Shown here in pieces: positions 8,776 to 17,392 of a DNA stretch of 39,542 nucleotides (its first letter is position 1; each line of letters opens with the position of its first letter). Made by a program: the position numbers and the translations under genes. The DNA comes from a bacterium. Lineage in GTDB: Bacteria > Pseudomonadota > Alphaproteobacteria > Rhizobiales > Xanthobacteraceae. The DNA lies in NCBI GenBank assembly GCA_029946075.1, contig JAQSDT010000422.1, positions 3,188 through 42,729 of the forward strand. The letters are read 5' to 3'. The notes beneath the pieces are model-generated. The model searched no databases. It was not told the DNA's origin and worked only from the letters and a program-made list of their open reading frames with translations.

Positions 8776-9933
8776 TCAGCCGATCACTTGCTCCGCTTCA
8801 GTCACCGCGCACAGCACATGATAGAACGAGGACGCAGGGATCGTCGCCACCAGCGAATTGCCGTCGCGGTCGAACTGGTCGTACCAGCCGCCGCGCACGG
8901 GGTGATTGAGGTATTGCCGTTCGAGCCGCACGAGCGCCGCGCGCGCTTCGTCGGCCGCACCCGCCTCGCCCGCCTCGGCTTGCGCAATCCAGGCCTTGGC
9001 GATCTCGGTCTGCGGCCACAGCCGGCGCGTATGCCGCCTGATATTGCCGTTTGCATCGCCCTCGTCGATCAGGCAGCCGGTGGCCTCGTCGCGGTAGCGC
9101 AGCGCCGACGCCAGCAATTCGCCGCGATAGCGCCCCGTCGGGCAGCCGGTGATGCGCTCAAAACCCTTCAGCAGCCAGGCCCATTCCGCCTGATGCCCGG
9201 GCTCGATGCTGACTGGCTCGATCTTCGACCAGTCCTCCTCGAAATACTCGCCGAGCACCTGCCGCTGCTTGTCGTAGAGGCTGGCAAGGAACAGCGCGAA
9301 GAATTCGCCGGCCCTGTTCTGAAACGCATTGTCGTGCGTTGCATCGAACGCCGCGATCATCGCTTCGAACAGGTGCATCTGCGGATTTTGCCGCCGCGGC
9401 ATCTTTGGCGGCAATCCCTCGTGAACGCCGCCGTGGGGCGAGCGCAACGCTGTGCCGATGTAATGACAGAGCGCGTCGATCTCGCCGCGGATCTGCGCAT
9501 CCCGATCGAGCCCGTAGACCGTCGACAGCGCCAGCAGCACGAAGGCGTGGTCGTAGGAATCGCGGAGCGGGTCCAGCACCGAGCCGTCGGACGCCAGCAG
9601 GTGAACGAAGCCCGGTTTGCCGTCGGGGGCCTTCGCCCTGGCCAGCAGATGATCGAGCCCCTTCAGCGCGATCGCGCGGCCTTCGGGATACCAGCCCATC
9701 TGCGCCGCCTTGGCGTAGCAATAAATCTGGCGCGCCTGCACCAGCACGCGGCGCGGCGACGAAGCATCGGCGCGGCCGTCGGAATCGAGCCGCTCGATGA
9801 AGCCGCCGGTCGTGTCGTCCCAGCCTTCGCTCGACCACAGCGGCAGGCAATGGTCGATCATGCGAAGCTTCAGCCGCGCCACGATATCGGCCGAATCCAC
9901 GGTATCCGCCGCGGCGGTATGCGATTCAGCCAT
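8776..9933 (-). CDS. AGE family epimerase/isomerase (N-acylglucosamine 2-epimerase / mannose isomerase-like)
   Basis: MAESHTAAADTVDSADIVARLKLRMIDHCLPLWSSEGWDDTTGGFIERLD... RRVLVQARQIYCYAKAAQMGW... DSYDHAFVLLALSTVYGL... PGHQAEWAWLLKGFER: (alpha/alpha)6-barrel AGE motifs. Confidence 0.85.
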   Translation of the reverse strand: MAESHTAAADTVDSADIVARLKLRMIDHCLPLWSSEGWDDTTGGFIERLDSDGRADASSPRRVLVQARQIYCYAKAAQMGWYPEGRAIALKGLDHLLARAKAPDGKPGFVHLLASDGSVLDPLRDSYDHAFVLLALSTVYGLDRDAQIRGEIDALCHYIGTALRSPHGGVHEGLPPKMPRRQNPQMHLFEAMIAAFDATHDNAFQNRAGEFFALFLASLYDKQRQVLGEYFEEDWSKIEPVSIEPGHQAEWAWLLKGFERITGCPTGRYRGELLASALRYRDEATGCLIDEGDANGNIRRHTRRLWPQTEIAKAWIAQAEAGEAGAADEARAALVRLERQYLNHPVRGGWYDQFDRDGNSLVATIPASSFYHVLCAVTEAEQVIG

Positions 9934-10034
9934 TGGGTTCCCTGCAGCCACTCCGATACCGGAAGCCGTCTGATAGCACGTCGGAGGCGGCGCGCAATCG
10001 GCGTAAATCCAAAGGTAAATTCAAGGCATCAGCC

Positions 10035-11258
10035 ATGACCAACCATTACGACGCCATCGAAACGCGCGAGCCGGCCAACCGCGAGGTGGAACTGTTTGCC
10101 CGCCTGCCGGACATCCTGCGCAAGGCGATGGCCGCGCCCGCCTATGCCGAGCGCCTGAGGGGGATCGACCCCGCATCGGTCACGAGCCGCGCCGCGCTGG
10201 CACGCCTGCCGGTGCTGCGCAAATCGGAGCTGCCAGCCCTGCACCGGGCCACGCCGCCCTTCGGCGGGTTCGTTGCCGGGCCTCTGGGATCGTTCGGCCG
10301 CCTGTTCACCTCGCCCGGTCCGATCTTCGAGCCGGAGCCCGTTCACGCCGATCCCTGGCGCGGCGCGCGGGCGCTGTTTGCCGCCGGATTCCGGCCGGGC
10401 GACGTGGTGCTCAACACCTTCAGCTACCATTTGACGCCCGGCGGCTTCATTTTCGATGCGTCCGCGCGGGCGCTCGGCTGCGCCGTGATCCCGGCCGGCC
10501 CCGGCAACACCGAACAGCAGTTCGAACTGATCGAGGCGTACCGCCCGGCCGGCTACAGCGGCACGCCCGATTTCCTCAAGATCCTGCTCGATGCCGCCCT
10601 GGCCGCAGGCCGTGACGTCTCCTCGATCAAGCGCGCGCTGGTTTCCGGCGCGGCCTTCCCGAAATCGCTGCAGGACGAAGTCAGGGCGCGCGGCGTCGAT
10701 GCCTATCAGGCGTTCGGCACCGCCGACCTCGGCATGATCGCCTTCGAGACGCCGGCCCGCGACGGCATGGTGGTCAACGAGGACCTGATCATGGAGATCG
10801 TGCGGCCCGGCACCGGCGATCCCGTTGCGCCCGGCGACGTCGGCGAAATCGTGGTCACCTCGCTCGACCCGCACCACCCCTGGATCCGCCTCGCCCTCGG
10901 CGATCTCACCGCGACGCTGCCCGGCACGAGCCCGTGCGGACGCACCAACATGCGCATCAAGGGCTGGATGGGTCGCGCCGACCAGACCACCAAGGTCAAG
11001 GGCATGTTCGTGCGCCCCGAACAGATCGCCGAGATCGGCAAGCGGCATCCCGAACTCGGACGGCTGCGCCTCGTCGTCACGCGCGCCGGCGAGAGCGACC
11101 TGATGACACTGCAGGCGGAAGCCGCCACGCTTGCCGCCAATCTCGAGAGCGAACTCGGAGCCACGCTGCGCGCGGTGACGAAACTCGGCGGCAACATCGA
11201 ACTGGTCGGCGCAGGATCGCTGCCGAACGACGGCAAGGTGATATCGGACGAGCGCTAG
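10035..11258 (+). CDS. Phenylacetate-CoA ligase (PaaK)-like adenylate-forming protein
   Basis: MTNHYDAIETREPANREVELFARLPDILRKAMAAPAYAERLRGID... YSGTPDFLKILLDAALAAG... SGAAFPKSLQDEVRARGVDAYQAFGTADLGMIAFE... GRADQTTKVKGMFVRPEQIAEI. PaaK-like architecture, canonical P-loop not recognisable. Confidence 0.82.
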   Translation: MTNHYDAIETREPANREVELFARLPDILRKAMAAPAYAERLRGIDPASVTSRAALARLPVLRKSELPALHRATPPFGGFVAGPLGSFGRLFTSPGPIFEPEPVHADPWRGARALFAAGFRPGDVVLNTFSYHLTPGGFIFDASARALGCAVIPAGPGNTEQQFELIEAYRPAGYSGTPDFLKILLDAALAAGRDVSSIKRALVSGAAFPKSLQDEVRARGVDAYQAFGTADLGMIAFETPARDGMVVNEDLIMEIVRPGTGDPVAPGDVGEIVVTSLDPHHPWIRLALGDLTATLPGTSPCGRTNMRIKGWMGRADQTTKVKGMFVRPEQIAEIGKRHPELGRLRLVVTRAGESDLMTLQAEAATLAANLESELGATLRAVTKLGGNIELVGAGSLPNDGKVISDER

Positions 11259-11385
11259 GAGATTTTGCGGCGAAATTGACCCGGCGCGCGCCTGGACTCA
11301 AAGTCGCGAAAATAACTCCACGCAAAGCAGAACGCGCCCGGATCGCAACATGATTGCTTCGCTGCGCCGGGCCGTATGGTCCAGC

Positions 11386-13518
11386 CTATTCGAACAATTG
11401 CCGTTCGACGGCATAGCTGACGCGCGTCGCCGCCACCTGGTCGGCCAGCGAGATCGGCCACTGCCCGTTCGATTTGAACGCGTCGGCCAGCGCCTTCAAT
11501 TCCTCGTACTGGCCCTTCTCCATGGTCATGCTCTTCCAGTCACCCTTGCCGCCGGTGACCGTTAGCGACTTGTAGTCGTCGAGCACCATCACCTTGCCGT
11601 CGACGAAGATGTCGGCCCGTTCCTTGGGGAAGTTCTTGGCACCCATTGACGTATAGGTCAGCGTGCAGACCGAACCGTCGGCATAACGGATCGTGGCCAC
11701 GAAATTGTCGTCGCGGCGCCAGTGACCGCTCGCAGGCACGATCGTGGTCGCCTGCACGTCGACCGGCTGACTGCCGGTGAGCGCGCCGAACAGATCGTAG
11801 ATATGGCAGGCTTCGCCGATATTGCGCCCGCCGCCATGCGGCCCGTGCACCCAGTGGTCCGACGGAATGTAGCCGGCGTTCATCCGGTAGTTCACGATCA
11901 TCGGCGAGGTCCGCCCACGTGCAGCGGCCTGCGCCGCCACGATCGCCGGCGCGAACCGGCGATTGAATCCGGTCATCAGTAATGGCGCCTTCGGATTGGC
12001 GGCATAGAACGCCTCGATGGCGTCGAGACCCTCTTCGGTCATCGACAGCGGCTTCTCTACGAAGACGTGCTTGCCTGCCTTCAGGGCGGCCAGCGTCATC
12101 TTCGAATGCAAATCGTGTCGCGTTGCGATCAGCACCAGATCGATGCTTGGATCATCGAGCACGCTCTGATAATCCGTCGAGGCCGTCGCGATCCCGAAAC
12201 GCTCGGCGGCGCTTTGGGCCGAAAGGCCGGTTCGGCTGACCACGGTGCGCAGGTCGAACTTGTCGGAAAGCTTCTGCAGGTTCGGCAGGTGCATGCCTTG
12301 CGCAAACCCACCCGGACCGACCAGCGCCATCTTGATACGACCATCGACCGGCGCCGGAGCGCTGACCTGGATTACCGACGCCTCCGCCCCTTCGCGAGGC
12401 GGATATTTCAGCAGCACCAGCAGCGGCTTTGCACCTTCGCCGGACAGCCGGCCATAGGCCTCTTCCGCCTGCTCGATCGGGAACGGCTCCTGGATCATGT
12501 TGTCGAGGCGCACGCGGCCGGTCGCCAACAGGCGCAGATATTCGCTCATGTTGCGGTTTTCGGTCCACCGCACGTATGGCAGCGGATAATCCGCCCCTTC
12601 CTCCTCGTAGATCGGATCGTAGCGTCCGGGCCCGTAGGAACAAGAAATCAGGACGTCGAGTTCCTTGGTGTAGATGTCCGCACGCGCCATGTTCAGTCCG
12701 ACGTCGCCGACCACCACGACACGGGCTTTCTTGCGGCAGGCCTGGAAGGATTGCGCCAGAATATCGCTGGAAGAGGACGCCGCCGTGATCACCACCGCAT
12801 CGGCGCCGATGCCATCGGTGAGCTTGACGATCCGCTCGACCAGGTTTCCGTCCCGGGCATCGATGCCGATGTCGAGGCCGTTCTCGCGCGCCGTCGCGAT
12901 GCGGCCCGGATCGACGTCGGTGCCGATCACCCGGCATCCATTGGCACCGAGCAGTTGCGCCGTGATCTGTCCGAGAATACCGAGTCCGACCACGACGACC
13001 GTTTCGCCCAGGGTCGGCTGCGCGCGCCGCACGCCCTGCATCGCTATCGCTCCGAGCGTTACGGTCGCCGCGGCGTCGAACGACAGTGAGGGCGGAATGA
13101 CGACGCTGAGATTGACGGGAACGTCGATCAGTTCGGCGTGGTTGGCAATGCCAGCACCGGCGCAGGCCACGCGGTCACCGACCGCAATCCCCTGCACGTC
13201 GGAGCCGATCGCGACCACGGTACCCGCCGCCGAATAGCCGGTCGGCACTCCCGCATCGAGCCGGCCCTTCACCTGCTTGTAGATCCGCGCGATTCCCTGA
13301 TCGCGCATCAACTGAATCACGCGCTTGACGTGATGCGGTTGCTTCAGCGCGCGGCGATAGAGCGGAAGGCCGGACATTTTGATACCGGCCATCTCGGTAC
13401 CCACGCTGACGCAGGATCGCTCGACCCTCACCAGCACGTTCTTCGGCCCGACCACCGGCGCCGGTACTTCCTTGAGGAATACCTTGCCCGACCTCACCAG
13501 CAACTGCTTCACGACCAA
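11386..13518 (-). CDS. Bi-domain oxidoreductase: zinc-type alcohol dehydrogenase fused to Gfo/Idh/MocA domain
   Basis: N-half MDR features (KEVPAPVVGPKNVLVRVERSCVSVGTEM...GETVVVVGLGILGQITAQLLGANGCRVIGTDVDPGR). C-half KMALVGPGGFAQGMHLPNLQKL...DLVLIATRHDLHSKMTLAALKAGKHVFVEKPLSMTEEGL (Gfo/Idh/MocA EKP motif). Confidence 0.93.
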   Translation of the reverse strand: MVVKQLLVRSGKVFLKEVPAPVVGPKNVLVRVERSCVSVGTEMAGIKMSGLPLYRRALKQPHHVKRVIQLMRDQGIARIYKQVKGRLDAGVPTGYSAAGTVVAIGSDVQGIAVGDRVACAGAGIANHAELIDVPVNLSVVIPPSLSFDAAATVTLGAIAMQGVRRAQPTLGETVVVVGLGILGQITAQLLGANGCRVIGTDVDPGRIATARENGLDIGIDARDGNLVERIVKLTDGIGADAVVITAASSSSDILAQSFQACRKKARVVVVGDVGLNMARADIYTKELDVLISCSYGPGRYDPIYEEEGADYPLPYVRWTENRNMSEYLRLLATGRVRLDNMIQEPFPIEQAEEAYGRLSGEGAKPLLVLLKYPPREGAEASVIQVSAPAPVDGRIKMALVGPGGFAQGMHLPNLQKLSDKFDLRTVVSRTGLSAQSAAERFGIATASTDYQSVLDDPSIDLVLIATRHDLHSKMTLAALKAGKHVFVEKPLSMTEEGLDAIEAFYAANPKAPLLMTGFNRRFAPAIVAAQAAARGRTSPMIVNYRMNAGYIPSDHWVHGPHGGGRNIGEACHIYDLFGALTGSQPVDVQATTIVPASGHWRRDDNFVATIRYADGSVCTLTYTSMGAKNFPKERADIFVDGKVMVLDDYKSLTVTGGKGDWKSMTMEKGQYEELKALADAFKSNGQWPISLADQVAATRVSYAVERQLFE

Positions 13519-14768
13519 ACTCCGCGGGTATCGATAATCGCCTTGCCCGACAGATCCGCACGCTGGATCTCGTTGTAGGAGCGATGGTTGACGAGCATCA
13601 CGACGATATGGGCTTCTGCAACGAGGTCGCGCGTACTGCTACCGAGGCGCACATGGTTCAAATCCGCCAGCTTGCCGGGCAAGCGCACGGCATGCGGCTC
13701 GGATACCAGCACTTCGCAATTATTCCATTCGGCAATGGCTTCGGCGATCTGCAGCGCCGGACTCTCGCGAAAGTCGTCGACGTCCGGCTTGAAGGCCAAT
13801 CCAAGCAACGCGACTTTCGGTTTGGCGCCGGCAGCGCGTGCGCCGTCTACCGCAGCCTTGATCTTCTCCAGCACATGCGCCGGCTTGCCGTCGTTCACCT
13901 CGCGCGCGGTACGGATGAGACGAGACTCTTCCGGCGCAGCGGCAACGATGAACCAGGGGTCGACCGCGATGCAATGTCCGCCGACGCCGGGCCCCGGCTG
14001 CAGAATATTGACGCGCGGGTGATGGTTAGCAAGACGAATGAGCTCCCAGACGTTGATGCCGAGCTTCTCGCAGATCACGGACAGTTCGTTGGCGAACGCG
14101 ATTCCGACGTCACGGAAGGAATTCTCGGTCAGCTTGCACATCTCCGCCGTGCGCACGCCGGTCTTGAGCAGGCTGCCCGTGCAGAATATCCGGTACAGCT
14201 CCTCCGCCCGTTCCGAACATGCGGGAGTGATGCCGCCGATGACGCGATCGTTCTCGACGAGTTCGATGAGTACCCGTCCCGGCAACACGCGTTCCGGGCA
14301 ATACGCCACGTGAATGTCGCAGGCGCCGTTGGCTACATTGGGGAAGCGCAGATCGGGTCGCAACGCCGCCAGACGTTTCGTCATGCTCTCGGTGGTGCCC
14401 GGCGGCGAGGTTGATTCCAGCACGACCAGATCGCCCTTCTTCAGGACGGGAGCGATCGAGGCGGTCGCCGCATCGACATAGGCGAGATCGGCTTTGCCGT
14501 CGTGGAACGGCGTCGGAACCGCGATGACGAACGCATCCGCGGCCTCGACCGTCGTGGTCGCACGCAGCAGGCCGTTCTGGACCGCGCGCGCCGTCACCGC
14601 GTCGAGGTCGGGTTCGACGATATGAATTTCACCACGATTGATCTTGGTGACGACATCCTTGTTGATGTCGACGCCGACGACCGAAACGCCGCGCGAGGCC
14701 AGCACCACCGCCGTCGGCAGCCCGATATAGCCGAGCCCGATCACACAAATCGTATTCAACTTGCTCAC
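13509..14768 (-). CDS. wecC: UDP-N-acetyl-D-mannosamine dehydrogenase
   Basis: MSKLNTICVIGLGYIGLPTAVVLASRGVSVVGVDIN...ESTSPPGTTESM...YCPERVLPG...AEMCKLTENSFRDVGIAFANELS...PGPGVGGHCIAVDPWF; UDP-sugar dehydrogenase family, WecC subgroup. Confidence 0.92.
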   Translation of the reverse strand: MSKLNTICVIGLGYIGLPTAVVLASRGVSVVGVDINKDVVTKINRGEIHIVEPDLDAVTARAVQNGLLRATTTVEAADAFVIAVPTPFHDGKADLAYVDAATASIAPVLKKGDLVVLESTSPPGTTESMTKRLAALRPDLRFPNVANGACDIHVAYCPERVLPGRVLIELVENDRVIGGITPACSERAEELYRIFCTGSLLKTGVRTAEMCKLTENSFRDVGIAFANELSVICEKLGINVWELIRLANHHPRVNILQPGPGVGGHCIAVDPWFIVAAAPEESRLIRTAREVNDGKPAHVLEKIKAAVDGARAAGAKPKVALLGLAFKPDVDDFRESPALQIAEAIAEWNNCEVLVSEPHAVRLPGKLADLNHVRLGSSTRDLVAEAHIVVMLVNHRSYNEIQRADLSGKAIIDTRGVWS

Positions 14769-15886
14769 ACCTGTTCCTCGATCACCGCACGAATCCGCTT
14801 CGCAGCCAGACCATCGCCGTACGGATTCATTGCCTGCGCCATACGTCGATAGTGAGAATCATCGTTCAAAAGGCGATTGGCTTCGTTGACAATCCGCTCC
14901 TGCGAAGTCCCGACGAGGACCACCGTTCCGGCATCAACGGCCTCCGGTCGCTCTGTCGTGTCGCGCATGACCAGAACAGGCTTGCCGAGCGACGGCGCCT
15001 CTTCCTGCACGCCGCCGGAATCGGTGATGATGATATGCGAACGCTCCATCAGAAAGACAAACGGCTCGTAGTCGAGCGGGTCGATCAGATGGATGCGCGG
15101 ATTGCCACCGAGCAGCCGCTCGACCGGCGCCCTGACGTTCGGGTTCGGATGGACGGGATAGACGATCTGAACGTCGTTCTGCGCCACGATATCGATCAGC
15201 GCGCGGCAGATATTCTCGAAGCCGGCGCCAAAATTCTCGCGGCGGTGACCGGTGACGAGCACGAGACGCAGATTCGAATCGAGAAAGCCGAACTGGCGCT
15301 CGAACGCCGCACGCGTGTCCGGCGAATCCTTGAGTCGTGCGACGGTCTGGATCAGGGCGTCGATCACCGTGTTGCCGGTGAGATGAATGTGCGAGGCATC
15401 GACAGCTTCGTCGAGCAAGTTCTGGCGCGAGCGCTCCGTCGGCGTGAAATGGAACCGGGTGGCGAGCGTCGTGACCCGCCGGTTCATTTCCTCGGGCCAT
15501 GGCGCATAGAGCGAACCCGATCGCAGTCCGGCCTCGACATGGCCCACGGGAAGCTTGCGGTAGAACGCAGCGAGTGAACTCGATAGGGTGGTCGACGTAT
15601 CGCCGTGAACCAGCACCAGATCCGGATTTTCCTTATCCAGCACCTGCCCTACGCCGGTCAGTAGCCGCGCAGTCAATTGATCGAGCGTCTGGTTCGGCAA
15701 CATGAGGTCGAGGTCGTGGTCGGGCGTAATGGCAAACAGCGACAGCACCTGATCCAGGATGCCGCGATGCTGCGCTGTCACGCAAACGCGCAGATCGATA
15801 TGCGCACTCTTGCGCAGTTCGGTAATGACCGGGGCCATCTTGATCCCCTCCGGACGAGTACCGAATATGGCAATTACCTTCTTCAT
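14765..15886 (-). CDS. wecB: UDP-N-acetylglucosamine 2-epimerase (non-hydrolysing)
   Basis: MKKVIAIFGTRPEGIKMAPVITEL...VHGDTSTTLSSSLAAFY...GHVEAGLRSGSLYAPWPEEMNRR...GHRRENFG...ITDSGGVQEEAPSLGKPVLVMRDTTERPEAV. Overlaps wecC by 4 bp. Confidence 0.95.
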   Translation of the reverse strand: MKKVIAIFGTRPEGIKMAPVITELRKSAHIDLRVCVTAQHRGILDQVLSLFAITPDHDLDLMLPNQTLDQLTARLLTGVGQVLDKENPDLVLVHGDTSTTLSSSLAAFYRKLPVGHVEAGLRSGSLYAPWPEEMNRRVTTLATRFHFTPTERSRQNLLDEAVDASHIHLTGNTVIDALIQTVARLKDSPDTRAAFERQFGFLDSNLRLVLVTGHRRENFGAGFENICRALIDIVAQNDVQIVYPVHPNPNVRAPVERLLGGNPRIHLIDPLDYEPFVFLMERSHIIITDSGGVQEEAPSLGKPVLVMRDTTERPEAVDAGTVVLVGTSQERIVNEANRLLNDDSHYRRMAQAMNPYGDGLAAKRIRAVIEEQV

Positions 15887-16035
15887 TCGAAGCGGTATTT
15901 CCTCAACGATTCCAGTTGGAACCGGGCAAATATCCGTACCGCCCGGCGCCGTGGTGTACCCACTGGCGGGCAAATATACAAATGCCATGCGGCCTATGCC
16001 GGATCAGGACTGCCGGGCCCGGTATCCGCTCTCCG

Positions 16036-16050
16036 AATAGATAATCTATT
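16036..16050. promoter_or_regulatory. AT-rich perfect inverted repeat AATAGAT-A-ATCTATT upstream of wecB
   Basis: aatagat a atctatt with 7-bp arms and 1-bp spacer, inside the 231-bp gap (15887-16117) between the GT4 gene and wecB; unusually AT-rich for this window. Confidence 0.35.
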
Positions 16051-16117
16051 TCAACTGGTTATGAGAAAATGACGAGAAAAAATACACCCTTAGATTGAAT
16101 TCATTTACGTGTGCCGC

Positions 16118-17392
16118 TTAGCCCCCGGTGAATTTTCCGGCTGACTTTTGCGGCAACGCTTGGAGGGCTTCCAGCAAGGTGTCTGCCAGACCGATTCGGT
16201 CATACCGCTTGGCGGTTTCGATTCCGGCGGACGAAAGCTCCCGACAGCGCGCAGGGGTCTTGACGAGAGCCTCTATGGCGCCGACCAGTGCCGGCAGGCA
16301 GTCAGGCTCGATCATTTCGGCCGCCCCGAGTGGTTCAAGAATACCCTGGAGTTCGCCCCGGACATTGGTGATGATTGGTGTGCCCGTCGCCATCGCCTCG
16401 AATATTTTTGAGGGAATTACGGTCCTGAACAGCGGGATATCTCGCAAGAGAACGAGCGTAATATCGCTGAGCCGCCAGTAATCGACGATTTCCGTGTGCG
16501 GGACCTGTCCCACGAAGGTCACGTTCGCAAGGCCGCGCTTTCCAGCCTGTTCCCGCAGCGTGCCGAGTTCCGCACCCGATCCGACGATCACGAACTGGAC
16601 GTCGGGCACGCGCGTGCGGCACTCGGAGGCGGCGTCCAGGATCAATTGCAGCCCGTGCGCCATGCCGACTGTGCCGATATAGCTGACAACGACCTTGCGC
16701 TCCAGCGCCAGCCGCTGGCGCAGCTCGGGGGGAGCAATTCCGGGAGACAGCACCCCGGTATCGATTCCGTTGGTAACCACGATGATTTTGTCGGGATCGA
16801 TGTCTCGTTCGATCAGCACATCGCGTGACGATTTGGTGACGACGACGATCAGGTCGGCACGACGATAGAGGAATTGCTCAATACGGCGGATGATCCTGAT
16901 CGCGCGCCCCTCCTTCATCGCGCCGACCGCTATAATGGAATCGGGCCAGAGGTCGCGGACTTCGAACACGAAGGGGCGCCGGTAGATTGCGCTCACCAGC
17001 CAACCGGCGATCGCCGTGAAAAACTGCGGCGACGTGGCGATCACGACATCCGGACGCCCCACGAACATTGAGGCGATGCTGCCGGTGATCATGAAGCTGA
17101 GGAAATCGATGACGCGCAGCACGATGCCGCGGTTGGCAAAGACCAGGGTGGGGACGCGCAGCACGTCCACGGTGTCGATGATTTCGCGCTTGAACAGCGA
17201 TTGCCGGTACCCCGCAAATACCTTGCCGTGCGGGAAGTTCGGAAAGCTCGTCACGATGTTGACGTAGTGGCCGCGCCTGACCCAGCGCTTCGCGTGCATG
17301 CTGCAGCGAAGCGCCGGCGGACTTGTCTCCGGTGGGTAGTTGTCGGTGAGCAGAAGTATTCGCAAATCAGAACTCAAATCGGGTTTCGGCAC
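16118..17392 (-). CDS. Glycosyltransferase family 4 (WbuB-like)
   Basis: LRILLLTDNYPPETSPPALRCSMHAKRWVRRGHYVNIVTSFPNFPHGKVF...FEVRDLWPDSIIAVGAMKEG...VVTNGIDTGVLSPG...SYIGTVGMAHGLQLILDAA...VIPSKIFEAMATGTPII, GT-B fold motifs. Confidence 0.92.
   Translation of the reverse strand: MPKPDLSSDLRILLLTDNYPPETSPPALRCSMHAKRWVRRGHYVNIVTSFPNFPHGKVFAGYRQSLFKREIIDTVDVLRVPTLVFANRGIVLRVIDFLSFMITGSIASMFVGRPDVVIATSPQFFTAIAGWLVSAIYRRPFVFEVRDLWPDSIIAVGAMKEGRAIRIIRRIEQFLYRRADLIVVVTKSSRDVLIERDIDPDKIIVVTNGIDTGVLSPGIAPPELRQRLALERKVVVSYIGTVGMAHGLQLILDAASECRTRVPDVQFVIVGSGAELGTLREQAGKRGLANVTFVGQVPHTEIVDYWRLSDITLVLLRDIPLFRTVIPSKIFEAMATGTPIITNVRGELQGILEPLGAAEMIEPDCLPALVGAIEALVKTPARCRELSSAGIETAKRYDRIGLADTLLEALQALPQKSAGKFTGG

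Noticed and set aside
8752-10038. 428-aa plus-strand ORF over the AGE epimerase
   Set aside because: Antisense to a convincing AGE-family protein; Arg/Gln-rich composition typical of codon-shadow frames.
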